This document shows positions 17,185 to 26,397 of a stretch of DNA of 64,000 bases, piece by piece. Numbering within the stretch: position 1 is the first letter of the stretch; the number at the start of each line of letters is the position of its first letter. This DNA is from Bosea sp. 29B (GTDB lineage: Bacteria; Pseudomonadota; Alphaproteobacteria; Rhizobiales; Beijerinckiaceae). The notes below the pieces were generated by a model. It saw nothing but the letters and a program-made list of their open reading frames with translations. It made no database searches and was not told the origin of the DNA. The stretch is taken from contig NZ_LR733817.1 of NCBI RefSeq assembly GCF_902506165.1, positions 2,201,408-2,265,407 on the forward strand, in the 5' to 3' direction. A program made the translations under genes and the position numbers.

Positions 17185-18708
17185 ATGTCCTCGAAACTGG
17201 ATGGCCCGATGTTTCCGAAGCCCCTGCCCGAGCTCTTCCCCAACACCTTCGAGTACGAATCGCTGCCGATGGTGAAGCCGACCGGCTTCCGCGAATACGA
17301 TGCGCGCTGGTTCTTCGGGAAAGAGCTCAACCTGATGGGCGTGCAGGCCGTCGGCATGGGCCTGGGCACGCTGATCAGGCGCATGGGCGTCAAGCCCGAG
17401 ATCGTCACAGCGCATGATTTCCGCAGCTATTCCTCGTCGATCAAGATGGCGCTGGTCACCGGCCTGATGGCGGCCGGCTGCAAGGTCCACGATATCGGCC
17501 TCGCCATGTCGCCCATGGCCTATTTCGCCCAGTTCGAGCTCGACGTGCCTTGCGTCGCCATGGTCACTGCCTCGCATAACGACAATGGCTGGACCGGCAT
17601 CAAGATGGGCGCGCAGCGCCCGGTCACCTTCGGCCCCGACGAGATGGGGCAGCTGCGCGACATCGTGCTCGCTGGCGATTTCGACCTGCCGGGCGGCGGC
17701 TCTTATCAGTTCGTGCCCGATTTCCCGGCGCGCTACATCGCCGACCTGACCAATCGTCCGAAGATCAAGCGCAAGCTCAAGGTCATCGCCGCCTGCGGCA
17801 ACGGCACGGCCGGCGCCTTCGCGCCGCAGATCCTTGAAGCGCTCGGCTGCGAGGTCATCCCGATGGATGCCGAGCTCGACCACACCTTCCCGCGTTACAA
17901 CCCGAACCCCGAAGACATGAAGATGCTGCACGCCATGGCCGATGCCGTGAAGCAGCACGGCGCCGATGTCGCGCTCGGCTTCGACGGCGACGGCGACCGC
18001 TGCGGCGTCGTCGACAACCATGGCGAGGAGATCTTCGCCGACAAGATCGGCGTGATGCTGGCGCGCGACCTCGGCAAGCTCAATCCGGGCGCGCAGTTCG
18101 TCGTCGACGTCAAGTCGACCGGCCTGTTCTCGACCGATCCGGAATTGCAGAGGCTCGGCGTCAAGACCGATTACTGGAAGACCGGTCACTCCTACATCAA
18201 GCGCCGGGTCCGCGACCTCAATGCCCTCGCCGGTTTCGAGAAGTCCGGCCACTTCTTCTTCAACGCGCCGGTCGGCCGCGGCTATGACGACGGTGTCGTC
18301 ACCGCCATCGCCGTGATCGACATGCTCGATCGCAACCCGGATAAGTCGATGGCCGAGCTCTATGCGGCCGTGCCGAAGACCTGGGGCACGCCGACCATGG
18401 CAGCCAAATGCGCCGACGAGATCAAGTACGGCGTCAGCGACAAGATCACCAAGCGGATCGAGGCGATGAAGGCGGCGGGCGACAAGATTGCTGGCCAGGC
18501 GATCCGCGACGTCATCACCGTCAACGGCGTGCGTGTCGTCAACGAGGACGGCACCTGGGGCCTGATCCGCGCTTCCTCGAACAAGCCCGAGCTGGTCGTG
18601 GTTTGTGAAAGCCCGGTCTCGGAAGCGCGCATGCGCGAGATGTTCAAGGCGATCGACGGCGTTCTCCGCGAGAATCCGGAAGTCGGCGCCTACAACCAGA
18701 CGATCTGA
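17185..18708 (+). CDS. phosphomannomutase/phosphoglucomutase
   Basis: An alpha-D-phosphohexomutase of about 507 residues that moves phosphate between C1 and C6 of mannose or glucose, feeding polysaccharide precursors. The phosphoserine loop is VTASHNDNG (Ser130), metal-binding DGDGDR is at about 267-272, the sugar-binding KTGHSYIK follows, and RASSNKPELVV near the C-terminus is the phosphate-binding loop. Two starts are plausible: ATG 17185 (MSSKLDGPMF) and ATG 17209 (MFPKPLPEL); the open frame runs further up to 17098. The gene stands alone and ends 24 bp before the convergent pilus gene. Confidence 0.9.
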   Translation: MSSKLDGPMFPKPLPELFPNTFEYESLPMVKPTGFREYDARWFFGKELNLMGVQAVGMGLGTLIRRMGVKPEIVTAHDFRSYSSSIKMALVTGLMAAGCKVHDIGLAMSPMAYFAQFELDVPCVAMVTASHNDNGWTGIKMGAQRPVTFGPDEMGQLRDIVLAGDFDLPGGGSYQFVPDFPARYIADLTNRPKIKRKLKVIAACGNGTAGAFAPQILEALGCEVIPMDAELDHTFPRYNPNPEDMKMLHAMADAVKQHGADVALGFDGDGDRCGVVDNHGEEIFADKIGVMLARDLGKLNPGAQFVVDVKSTGLFSTDPELQRLGVKTDYWKTGHSYIKRRVRDLNALAGFEKSGHFFFNAPVGRGYDDGVVTAIAVIDMLDRNPDKSMAELYAAVPKTWGTPTMAAKCADEIKYGVSDKITKRIEAMKAAGDKIAGQAIRDVITVNGVRVVNEDGTWGLIRASSNKPELVVVCESPVSEARMREMFKAIDGVLRENPEVGAYNQTI

Positions 18709-18732
18709 TCGCTCTCGCGCGGGGCGGGGGAG

Positions 18733-19278
18733 CTACTTCTTCTCCGCGCCCGTCGCCGCGGCATTGCGAGCCCCGCTCTGGCCGCTGGTGCCGTCGAAGA
18801 ACGCCTTGGAGTCGCCGAGCTGGGCGCTCGGCTGGCAGTTGGGCGTGCAGGAATAGCTCTCGCGCTCGAGGCCGCGCTGCACTGTCAGGATCGAATCGCT
18901 GGCTGCGCCGACGCGCACGCTCGATTCCGCCAGCAGGGCGCCGGTCGCGTCGAGCGCGATCAGATTGGTGACGCCGTAGCTCTTGCCGGTCACGATCATC
19001 ACGCCGTTGCGCTGGACGGTGACGTCAGCGATCGCCGGATTGCCGACGATCACCGTCTGGGCCTTCTCGGGCAGTCGCAGCACCTTGGCGTGATCGACCG
19101 TCACCTGGACCGCTTCGGTTCTTGCATCGCCGGTTTCGCCCCGAGATTCAGGGGTCGGTGCAGGGATGAGCCGTGCCTGTGCGCGTACGATATCGGCCGA
19201 AAGGCCCGAGCCGGCAGCCGCTACGAGCCCGGCAAGGGCCAGCCTCTGGAAGGATTTGGAGAGCCGCGATCCCGGCAT
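18733..19278 (-). CDS. CpaC N-terminal-domain pilus formation protein (no secretin domain)
   Basis: A 181-residue exported protein with a signal peptide (about 1-30, LALAGLVAAAGSGLSADIVRAQA). Its core (about 50-125: VTVDHAKVLRLPEKAQTVIVG, then NPAIADVTVQ and TGKSYGVTNLIALD) is the pilus-formation/BON-like N-domain also found at the front of the CpaC secretin, but no secretin domain follows. The tail has a cysteine pair (SCTPNC) and a low-complexity end. It is read opposite to the tad operon, next to flp, and probably helps secretin or pilus assembly in the periplasm. I start at ATG 19276-19278; the frame is open to 19446. Confidence 0.8.
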   Translation of the reverse strand: MPGSRLSKSFQRLALAGLVAAAGSGLSADIVRAQARLIPAPTPESRGETGDARTEAVQVTVDHAKVLRLPEKAQTVIVGNPAIADVTVQRNGVMIVTGKSYGVTNLIALDATGALLAESSVRVGAASDSILTVQRGLERESYSCTPNCQPSAQLGDSKAFFDGTSGQSGARNAAATGAEKK

Positions 19279-19704
19279 CGCAATGGACCTCGCACGCGCC
19301 TCAAGGTTTCGAACGGGACGAGGTAAGCCGAAAATGATGAATGGATTGCTAAGATGGCGATTTCCCGAGCCAATCCGGCTCCCGCTTCGGTCCTGGAAGC
19401 CTGATCGCCTGCAATGAAGAACGCATTTTGGTGTCGGCGCGCGCACGCTAACGAAGCGTCATGCGGTGTTTGTCTGATTTGCAGAGCGAGTTTTATTTTA
19501 AGTATCGAAGGGTTTATACCTCTCGTTAACTTACGTGCCGCGCTAAAAGCGTATTAACCATCGAGTGAAGACCTGTAAAATTCGGCGAATTATTGGGTCT
19601 CTTTAACTGATCGGCAAGATGGGCGCCGTAATGTCACTCCTGTCGCTGACCGAAGCCATCTAGAGCGAAGGCAGCAGTCAAACGTGGTGCAAAGGAGCTA
19701 CCCC
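19279..19704. other. divergent regulatory region of the pilus locus
   Basis: A 426-bp gap between the minus-strand CpaC-N protein and flp, clearly richer in A+T than the surroundings. It must hold promoters in both directions. Several TTAA-containing stretches (about 19528, 19555 and 19602) could be half-sites for the CtrA regulator, but none has the full TTAA-N7-TTAA spacing. A clear Shine-Dalgarno (AAAGGAG at 19691-19697) precedes flp. Confidence 0.5.
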
Positions 19705-19869
19705 ATGAAGAACCTGTTCGCGCGCTTCGCCAAGGATGAGTCGGGCGCCACCGCTATCGAATACGGCCTGATCGCCGCCCTGATCGCCGTGGTCTGCATC
19801 AGCACCTGGACCGCGATCGGTCCGGCGCTGAACGCCAAGTTCCAGGCGGTCCTGGCCGGCCTGCAGTAG
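19705..19869 (+). CDS. flp: Flp family type IVb pilin
   Basis: A 54-residue major pilin of the Tad system. The prepilin processing site is visible: a short basic leader (MKNLFARFAKDESG) followed by ATAIEYGLIAALIAVV, with Glu and Tyr at positions +5 and +6 after the cleaved glycine, as in Flp pilins. The hydrophobic helix spans about 16-42. Cleavage would be by the CpaA peptidase encoded next. The ATG at 19705 has a good Shine-Dalgarno. A strong terminator directly after the gene (19897-19926) fits a highly expressed monocistronic message plus lower read-through. Confidence 0.93.
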   Translation: MKNLFARFAKDESGATAIEYGLIAALIAVVCISTWTAIGPALNAKFQAVLAGLQ

Positions 19870-19896
19870 GATCGTCGGCGTCACCCGCCGATATGA

Positions 19897-19926
19897 GCGC
19901 CCCGGATCGATCCGGGGCGCTTTTTT
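19897..19926 (+). terminator. intrinsic terminator downstream of flp
   Basis: A perfect 10-bp stem GCGCCCCGGA/TCCGGGGCGC with a TCGA loop (19897-19920) is followed by six T. It lies 27 bp past the flp stop and separates the abundant pilin message from cpaA. Confidence 0.93.
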
Positions 19927-19999
19927 ATGCAGAACGCCATACGCACGTCCGCAGTAAGGCTTTGGTGATGCGCCTGGCCCATCTTCGCACGAGCCCGCC

Positions 20000-20527
20000 A
20001 TGTGGATCGTCGTCATGTCATTGCCGTTGATCGTCGTCCTGATCGTCTTTCCCGCTGCGATGGCCTATGCCGCGGCCAGCGATCTCATGACCATGACGAT
20101 CCCGAACTGGCTTTGCGCGCTCCTGGTTGTCGCTTTCGGAGTGTGCGCGGCGACAATCGGCTTCGGCCTGAGCGCCGCGATCTGGCATCTGGCCGCGGGC
20201 CTTCTGGTGCTGGTCGTCTGTTTCGGCATGTTTGCCGCCGGCTGGATCGGCGGGGGCGATGCCAAGCTTGCCGCGGCCACGGCTCTCTGGCTCGGTTTCG
20301 AGCAATTGCTGCCATATCTCTTCGTCGCCGCGCTCAGTGGCGGCATGTTGACCGGCGTGATCATGCTCCTGCGGGCCGCGCCGCTGCCGGCGATGGCCAG
20401 CAACTGGGCCTGGGCGCAGCGCTTGCACGATGTCAAGCAGGGTGTGCCTTACGGCATCGCTCTCGCCGCCGCAGCACTTGTCGCTCTTCCCGATACGGCG
20501 ATCTGGCGCGCCGCCACGGGCGTCTGA
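20000..20527 (+). CDS. cpaA: CpaA prepilin peptidase (A24 family)
   Basis: A 175-residue integral membrane aspartic protease that cleaves the leader of Flp prepilin. The two catalytic aspartates lie in AASD (Asp28) and GGGDAK (about 84-89, Asp87), the A24 signature. About five or six hydrophobic segments cover most of the sequence. The ATG at 20000 and another at 20015 are both possible starts. It lacks the N-methylation domain of PilD-type enzymes, as usual for Tad systems. A 135-bp gap with a CtrA-like site separates it from cpaB. Confidence 0.9.
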   Translation: MWIVVMSLPLIVVLIVFPAAMAYAAASDLMTMTIPNWLCALLVVAFGVCAATIGFGLSAAIWHLAAGLLVLVVCFGMFAAGWIGGGDAKLAAATALWLGFEQLLPYLFVAALSGGMLTGVIMLLRAAPLPAMASNWAWAQRLHDVKQGVPYGIALAAAALVALPDTAIWRAATGV

Positions 20528-20588
20528 GAGCTCCAGAGCCGCTCTGGCGACGGGCGAAACAGCGATCTGCACAAAAAGATACCTTCGG

Positions 20589-20603
20589 TTAACCATAAGT
20601 TGA
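20589..20603. promoter_or_regulatory. CtrA-like site TTAA-N7-TTGA upstream of cpaB
   Basis: TTAACCATAAGTTGA matches the CtrA consensus TTAA-N7-TTAA with one mismatch, and its left half is the extended TTAACC form. It sits 60 bp upstream of the cpaB start. CtrA controls pilus genes in Caulobacter, so the location fits, but the match is short. Confidence 0.4.
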
Positions 20604-20662
20604 CGATTCGAAGGCCACGATCCTGATGAAGGTCGGCGCATGCCGGCCAAGGATCCTGTGCC

Positions 20663-21439
20663 ATGAGTCCCGCCCGCATCATTATTCTTGTCGTAGCGGT
20701 CGTCGCCGGACTCGGCGCAGCGCTCCTGATCGGCCGGCCGCCGAAGGTCACGACGCCGTCGGTGACGAAATACGAGCCGGCACCGACCGTCGAGGTGCTG
20801 GTGGCCGCGGCGGACGTCCCGCTCGGCAACAAGCTCGCGGCTGGCGATCTGAAATGGCTGGCCTGGCCGCTGGCGAGCCTGCCCACCGAGGTGATCCGCC
20901 GCCAGGACCTTCCCGGAGGCGAAGCCGAATTCGTCGGCCAGATCGCCCGCGCGCCGCTCTATGGCTCGGAACCGATCCGCCGCGATAAACTGCTCAAGGC
21001 CGATTCCGGCTTCCTTTCGGCGATTCTGCCGTCCGGCAAGCGCGCCGTCGCCATCACCACCGACAATCGCGGCGCCAACACCGCTGGCGGCTTCGTCCTG
21101 CCCAATGACCGTGTCGATGTAATCCGCACGAGCCGGGACGACAGCAACTCCAAGGACGCGTCGCCGCCGGTCAGCGAGACCCTGATCGCCAATGTCCGCG
21201 TGCTGGCGATCGGCCAGAGCATCCAGGAAAAGAACGGCGAGAAGGTCGTCGTGGGCGAGACCGCGACGCTCGAGCTCGACCCGAAGCAGGTCGAGGCCGT
21301 GACGCTGGCACAGAAGACCAGCAGCCTCTCGCTGGCGCTGCGCAGCCTGCAGGATGCCGGCGACAAGAGCACGCCGATCGATGACGGCGGCCTCACGCTC
21401 GTGCGCTACGGCGTCGTCACCAAGGCGGTGAAGCCATGA
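20663..21439 (+). CDS. cpaB: CpaB (RcpC) Flp pilus assembly protein
   Basis: A 258-residue inner-membrane-anchored periplasmic protein. A single N-terminal membrane segment (about 4-23) is followed by a SAF domain (about 40-105, VEVLVAAADVPLGNKLAAGDL) and the RcpC/CpaB domain with AVAITTDNRGANTAGGFVLPNDRVDVI. CpaB is thought to couple the secretin to the inner-membrane complex, perhaps by contacting peptidoglycan. Its last codons overlap the start of cpaC by four bases, so translation is coupled. Confidence 0.93.
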   Translation: MSPARIIILVVAVVAGLGAALLIGRPPKVTTPSVTKYEPAPTVEVLVAAADVPLGNKLAAGDLKWLAWPLASLPTEVIRRQDLPGGEAEFVGQIARAPLYGSEPIRRDKLLKADSGFLSAILPSGKRAVAITTDNRGANTAGGFVLPNDRVDVIRTSRDDSNSKDASPPVSETLIANVRVLAIGQSIQEKNGEKVVVGETATLELDPKQVEAVTLAQKTSSLSLALRSLQDAGDKSTPIDDGGLTLVRYGVVTKAVKP

Positions 21440-22920
21440 TTTCCATGCTGAACTCCAATCCGCTGTCTCGTCGGCCGCAGCGTGCCCTCGCCGTGTCGCT
21501 GGCGATCCTGCCGCTGGCCTTGCCGCTTTGTACCGCTCCGGTTCTGGCGCAGGGCAAGGGCGCGGCGCCGGTTCTGAATGTCGGTGCCAGCGAACATGCG
21601 GTCTCGCGCCGGCTCGATCTCTCGATCGGCCGCTCGTTGATCGTCGAGCTGCCGCGCGACGCCAAGGAGGTCTTCGTCGCCAATCCCAAGGTAGCGAATG
21701 CCGTGGTCCGCTCGGCCCGCAAGCTCTTCGTCATCGGCATGGCCGATGGCTCGACCTCGATGTTCGTGATGGATGCCGAGGGCCGGCAGATCACGGCGCT
21801 GGAGATCGAGGTCGGCCGCGATCTCAACGTGCTGCGCACGACGCTGCGCACGGCGATGCCGGGCGCCGACATCCAGGTCAAGCCGGCCGGGAACTCGATC
21901 CTGCTGGTCGGCAATGTCGCGAACGCCTCCGAGGCAACGCAGGCCATGGACATCGCCAACGCCTTTGTCGGCATCTCCGGCGAAGGCGCGAACGCGACCA
22001 AGGGCGCGGTGATCAACTCGCTGACGATTCGCGGCCGCGACCAGGTCATGGTCAAGGTCACGGTTTCGGAGGTCTCGCGAAAGGCGATCAAGCAACTCGG
22101 CATCAACTCGACCGGCGAGTGGAAACTCGGCAAGTTCAGCATCACGCCGTCGATCGACACGCCGTTCTCGCTGCAGCCGCAGCAGCTGGCCGCCACCGCG
22201 ATCGGCGCCGGCGTCGGCAACTCGACCAATATCACGATGCGAGCGCTTGAGCGCGCCGGCCTGTCCCGCGTGCTGGCCGAGCCCACCGTGACGGCGATCT
22301 CCGGCGAAAGCGCCAAGTTCACCGCGGGTGGCGAGATTCCGATCCCGAAAGGCTATTCCTGCGACACGACCAACCGCTGTGTTCTCAACATCGAGTACAA
22401 GCCGGTCGGCGTCTCCCTGAACTTCACGCCGATCGTGATGTCCGAGGGCAAGATCTCGATGCGCATCGCCACCGAGGTCACCGAGCTCGATTTCGAGAAC
22501 CAGCTGCGCCTCAATCCAACCGAATCCACCGCGGTCAATGCGCCCGGCTTCCGCGTCCGCAAGTCCGATACGACGGTCGAGCTGCCGTCCGGCGGAACGC
22601 TGGCGACAGCCGGGTTGATCCAGCGCGTCTCGCGTCAGGCGATCAACGGGCTGCCGGCTCTGATGAACATCCCGATCATCGGTGCGATGTTCCGCTCGCG
22701 CGACTATCAGCGCGAGGAGACCGAGCTGATGATCGCGGTGACCCCCTTCATCGTGAAGCCGGTCGGCCCCAGCGGGCTGCAGCGCCCGGATGACGGCTTC
22801 GTCGAGGCGCATGATGCCCAGACGATCCTGATGGGCCGGTTGAACAAGATCTATGGGTCGACGAGCGGCGGGCCAATTCCGCAGGCCTACAAGGGCCGCG
22901 TCGGCTTCATCGCCGATTGA
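21436..22920 (+). CDS. cpaC: CpaC (RcpA) Tad pilus secretin
   Basis: A 494-residue outer-membrane secretin through which the Flp pilus exits. A signal peptide (about 1-35, ending near VLAQG) is followed by the pilus-formation N-domain (about 48-120), a BON-like domain (about 120-180) and the secretin domain (about 240-460), with the conserved VLAEPTVTAISGESAKFTAGGE and a late VPIIGxLF-like segment IPIIGAMFRSRDYQREETELMIAVTP. An internal Cys pair lies in YSCDTTNRC. The upstream antisense-oriented gene at 18733 encodes only the N-domain part of this architecture. Confidence 0.95.
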   Translation: MISMLNSNPLSRRPQRALAVSLAILPLALPLCTAPVLAQGKGAAPVLNVGASEHAVSRRLDLSIGRSLIVELPRDAKEVFVANPKVANAVVRSARKLFVIGMADGSTSMFVMDAEGRQITALEIEVGRDLNVLRTTLRTAMPGADIQVKPAGNSILLVGNVANASEATQAMDIANAFVGISGEGANATKGAVINSLTIRGRDQVMVKVTVSEVSRKAIKQLGINSTGEWKLGKFSITPSIDTPFSLQPQQLAATAIGAGVGNSTNITMRALERAGLSRVLAEPTVTAISGESAKFTAGGEIPIPKGYSCDTTNRCVLNIEYKPVGVSLNFTPIVMSEGKISMRIATEVTELDFENQLRLNPTESTAVNAPGFRVRKSDTTVELPSGGTLATAGLIQRVSRQAINGLPALMNIPIIGAMFRSRDYQREETELMIAVTPFIVKPVGPSGLQRPDDGFVEAHDAQTILMGRLNKIYGSTSGGPIPQAYKGRVGFIAD

Positions 22921-22939
22921 TGACGGGGCTGCGACAAGG

Positions 22940-23677
22940 ATGGCGATCGTGACCAGCAAGCCCTCTCGGACATACAAGGCGGCGTTGCCCGTCGCGCTCG
23001 GTGCCGCGCTCCTGCTCGGAGCCTGCGCCAAGGGCGATATCTCGACGTCCGGCATCCCCACCGACATCCGCGAGCGTCATCCGATCGTGCTGCGCGATGC
23101 GCCGCGTTCGCTCGACGTCTTCGTCGGGCGGGCTGGCGGCGGGCTGGACCCGCGCCAGGCCGACGACGTCGCCCGCTTCGGCGAGGATTATCGCCGCAGC
23201 GGCAAGGGCGGGTTGGTCGCCGAGGTCCCGACGGGGACCGGGCGCGATCTTGCAACTCATGACACGCTCGCCGGCATCCGCCGCTCGCTCGGCCGGGCCG
23301 GCGTCTCGCCCGGCCAGCTCTCGGTCAGGACCTATCGCATCGCCGATCCCGAGCTCGCATCGCCGATCCGCCTGACCTACGCCTCCTTGCAGGCCGGGCT
23401 CCCGCATTCCTGCGGACAATGGCCGGCCGATCTCGGCGTCGCCAGCTACAAGACGGATGCGATGAACGAGCCTTATTGGAATTTCGGCTGCTCCACCCAG
23501 GCCAATCTCGCAGCGCAGATCGCCGATCCGCTGGATCTGGTGCGCGCGCGCGGCGAGGGCCGCCTCGATACGCAAAAGCGCATGGAGGCGATCAAGAAGC
23601 TGCGCGAGGGCAAGGATCCCTCGACGCAGTATCGCCAGGAGCAGACCAAGATCAGCGACGCCGTCGGAGGCAAATGA
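22940..23677 (+). CDS. cpaD: CpaD pilus assembly lipoprotein
   Basis: A 245-residue lipoprotein: the N-terminus has a hydrophobic stretch ending in the lipobox LLLGAC (Cys at about 29). The body matches CpaD/TadD-like pilus lipoproteins, with RHPIVLRDAPRSLDVFVGR near the start and GQWPADLGV...NFGCSTQANLAAQIADPLDLVRAR in the C-terminal half, the most conserved part of the family. It probably serves as a partner of the secretin CpaC in the outer membrane. The frame opens at 22853 inside cpaC; I use the ATG at 22940. It overlaps cpaE by four bases. Confidence 0.9.
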   Translation: MAIVTSKPSRTYKAALPVALGAALLLGACAKGDISTSGIPTDIRERHPIVLRDAPRSLDVFVGRAGGGLDPRQADDVARFGEDYRRSGKGGLVAEVPTGTGRDLATHDTLAGIRRSLGRAGVSPGQLSVRTYRIADPELASPIRLTYASLQAGLPHSCGQWPADLGVASYKTDAMNEPYWNFGCSTQANLAAQIADPLDLVRARGEGRLDTQKRMEAIKKLREGKDPSTQYRQEQTKISDAVGGK

Positions 23678-24933
23678 TGGCGAGCATGCCGGGATTCGAG
23701 CCGGAGACTGGCGGCGACGAGATCATCGCGCCATTGCCGCGCGTCACCTTGCAGGCCTTCTGCGAGACGCAGGACGTCGCTGCGGCGATGCAGGCGGTGA
23801 CCGCCGACCGGCGCATGGACAAGGTCCAGGCGCGCGTCCAGATGGGCGGCCCGGCGGCGGCAGTCGAGGCGTTTCGGGGTGCCCCGACGCCGAATGTGAT
23901 CGTGCTCGAGACCGTCAGCGAACCGGGCGCGCTGGTCGCCAATCTCGACGCGCTTTCCGAGAGCTGCGACCCCGGCACCAAGGTCGTCGTCATCGGCCAC
24001 GTCAACGACATCCAGCTTTATCGCGAGCTGATCCGGCGCGGCGTCAGCGACTATCTGGTCGCTCCGTTCGGGGTCCTCGACCTGCTGCGCACCCTGTCCG
24101 AACTCTATGCGACGTCGGGTTCGGCGACGCTCGGGCGCACCATCGCCATTGTCGGCGCCAAGGGCGGTGTCGGCTCCTCGACCGTCGCGCACAACGTCGC
24201 CTGGGCGATCGCCCGCAATCTCGACGCCTCGACGGTGATCGCCGATCTCGACATCGCCTTCGGCACCGCCGGGCTGGATTTCAACCAGGATCCACCCCAG
24301 GGGGTCGCCGACGCCGTGTTCGCGCCGGAGCGACTCGACGCCAACATGCTCGATCGGCTCCTGTCGCGCTGCAGCGAGAATCTCTCCCTGCTCGCAGCTC
24401 CGGCGATGCTCGACCGCACCGTCGATCTCGGCGAGGACGCGTTCGAGCACGTGTTCGACCTGCTTCGGGCCAGCGTCCCCTGCATCGTGCTCGACGTGCC
24501 GCATCTGTGGACAGGCTGGGCCAAGCGGGCGCTGGTCGGCGCCGACGAGGTCGCGATCGTCGCTGCCCCCGAGCTCGCCTCGCTGCGCAACGCCAAGAAT
24601 CTGATGGACTTGTTGCGTGCCGCCCGGCCGAACGATTCCATGCCCCGCCTGATCCTCAACCAGGTCGGCTTGCCCAAGCGGCCGGAGATCGAGGCGAGCG
24701 AATTCGCCAAGGCGGTCGGGATCGAGGTGATGACGTCGATCCCCTTCGATGCCCAGCTCTTCGGCACCGCGGCCAATAACGGCCAGATGATCGCCGAGGT
24801 TCAGCCGGGCAGCAAGGTGGCGGACGCCTTCGTGCAGATCGGGACGATTCTCACCGGCCGCGGCGAGCAGAAGCGCAGCAAGCGCAGCCTGTTCGAGCCA
24901 CTGGTGGCCAAGTTGATGCGTCGGAAGGCCTAA
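23674..24933 (+). CDS. cpaE: CpaE (TadZ) ParA/MinD-like pilus localisation ATPase
   Basis: A 419-residue protein with an N-terminal receiver-like domain (about 25-150) and a MinD/ParA-like ATPase domain (about 155-400). The P-loop reads KGGVGSST with Lys163: the signature lysine of deviant Walker A is present, but the second lysine is Ser, as in other CpaE/TadZ proteins. The protein sets the position of the pilus machine at the cell pole. Start is one of two adjacent ATG codons (23674 or 23677), the first overlapping the cpaD stop. The open frame reaches back to 23419 only as a shadow of cpaD. Confidence 0.92.
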   Translation: MMASMPGFEPETGGDEIIAPLPRVTLQAFCETQDVAAAMQAVTADRRMDKVQARVQMGGPAAAVEAFRGAPTPNVIVLETVSEPGALVANLDALSESCDPGTKVVVIGHVNDIQLYRELIRRGVSDYLVAPFGVLDLLRTLSELYATSGSATLGRTIAIVGAKGGVGSSTVAHNVAWAIARNLDASTVIADLDIAFGTAGLDFNQDPPQGVADAVFAPERLDANMLDRLLSRCSENLSLLAAPAMLDRTVDLGEDAFEHVFDLLRASVPCIVLDVPHLWTGWAKRALVGADEVAIVAAPELASLRNAKNLMDLLRAARPNDSMPRLILNQVGLPKRPEIEASEFAKAVGIEVMTSIPFDAQLFGTAANNGQMIAEVQPGSKVADAFVQIGTILTGRGEQKRSKRSLFEPLVAKLMRRKA

Positions 24934-24936
24934 CCC

Positions 24937-26379
24937 ATGTTCGGCAAGCGACAGGCGACAGCCCCGGCTCTGGCAGGCGCGCCGAGCGCCGCGGCGCCAG
25001 CGCCGATGCGCGCGGCCGAGCAGCGACCGGCGGCCGTCGAGGCGCGGCGGGCGCCGCCGCCGCCGGTGCCGGCAGAAATGCCGAGGTCTGACGAATATTA
25101 TCAGATGAAGAGCATGATCTTCGGTGCTCTCATTGAAGCGATCGATCTTTCGCAGCTGGCCAAGCTCGACGGCGAGTCGGCTCGCGAGGAAATCCGCGAC
25201 ATCATCAACGAGATCATCTCGTTGAAGAATGTCGTGCTCTCGATCGCCGAGCAGGAGGAGCTGCTCGACGACATCTGCAACGACGTGCTCGGCTATGGAC
25301 CGTTGGAGCCGCTGCTGGCGCGCGACGATATCGCCGACATCATGGTCAATGGCGCCGGCCGGACCTTCATCGAGACCGGCGGCAAGATCCAGCTCACCAG
25401 CATCCGCTTTCGTGACAACGCGCAGCTGATGAATATCTGCCAGCGTATCGTCAGCCAGGTCGGCCGCCGTGTCGATGAATCCTCGCCGATCTGCGACGCG
25501 CGTCTCGCCGACGGCTCGCGCGTCAACGTGATCGCTCCGCCGCTCGCGATCGACGGGCCTGCCCTCACCATCCGCAAGTTCAAGAAAGACAAGCTGACGC
25601 TCGACCAGCTCATGCGTTTCGGCGCGATCTCGCCGCCTGGCGCAGAGATCCTGAAGATCATCGGGCGGGTCCGCTGCAACATCGTGATCTCGGGCGGTAC
25701 CGGCTCGGGCAAGACGACGCTGCTCAATTGCCTGACCAACTATATCGAGCCCGACGAGCGCGTCATCACCTGCGAGGACGCCGCGGAGCTCCAGTTGCAG
25801 CAGCCGCATGTGGTGCGTCTCGAGACCCGCCCGCCCAACCTCGAAGGGTCGGGTGCGATCACGATGCGCGATCTCGTCAAGAACTGCCTGCGCATGCGGC
25901 CGGAGCGCATCATCGTCGGCGAGGTGCGCGGACCGGAGGCCTTCGACCTGCTCCAGGCGATGAACACCGGCCATGACGGCTCGATGGGCACGCTGCACGC
26001 CAATACGCCGCGCGAATGCTTGAGCCGTATCGAATCGATGATCACCATGGGCGGCTTCAGCCTGCCCTCGAAGACCCTGCGCGAGATGATCTGCTCCTCG
26101 ATCGACGTGATCATCCAGGCGCAGCGCATGCGTGACGGTTCGCGCCGCATCACCCACATCACCGAGGTGATGGGCATGGAAGGCGACGTGATCATCACCC
26201 AGGACCTGATGCTCTACGACATCATCGGTGAGGACCCGAACGGCAGGTTGATCGGCCGGCATCGCTCGACCGGCATCGGTCGGCCGCGCCTGTGGGAGCG
26301 TGCGCGCTATTTCGGCGACGAGCAGCGGCTCGCCGCGGCGCTTGACCAGCTCGAGGCCGACGGCCGGGTCGACGCCTGA
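24937..26379 (+). CDS. cpaF: CpaF (TadA) pilus assembly secretion ATPase
   Basis: A 480-residue type II/IV secretion ATPase that powers Flp pilus extension (and probably retraction). After an Ala/Pro-rich N-terminal tail (about 1-45), the core contains Walker A GGTGSGKT at 253-260, an Asp box (ITCEDAAELQLQQPHVVRLETR), Walker B MRPERIIVGEVRGPEA, and the His box TGHDGSMGTLHAN. It starts 3 bp after cpaE and is followed by tadB after 18 bp. Function is secure from motifs and context. Confidence 0.96.
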   Translation: MFGKRQATAPALAGAPSAAAPAPMRAAEQRPAAVEARRAPPPPVPAEMPRSDEYYQMKSMIFGALIEAIDLSQLAKLDGESAREEIRDIINEIISLKNVVLSIAEQEELLDDICNDVLGYGPLEPLLARDDIADIMVNGAGRTFIETGGKIQLTSIRFRDNAQLMNICQRIVSQVGRRVDESSPICDARLADGSRVNVIAPPLAIDGPALTIRKFKKDKLTLDQLMRFGAISPPGAEILKIIGRVRCNIVISGGTGSGKTTLLNCLTNYIEPDERVITCEDAAELQLQQPHVVRLETRPPNLEGSGAITMRDLVKNCLRMRPERIIVGEVRGPEAFDLLQAMNTGHDGSMGTLHANTPRECLSRIESMITMGGFSLPSKTLREMICSSIDVIIQAQRMRDGSRRITHITEVMGMEGDVIITQDLMLYDIIGEDPNGRLIGRHRSTGIGRPRLWERARYFGDEQRLAAALDQLEADGRVDA

Positions 26380-26397
26380 GCAGGAAGAAGGCACGTC

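Noticed and set aside
24157..24186. The CpaE P-loop (KGGVGSST) as an inactivating mutation
   Set aside because: Ser in place of the second lysine is, from memory, usual in CpaE/TadZ proteins, so it is not a local defect.
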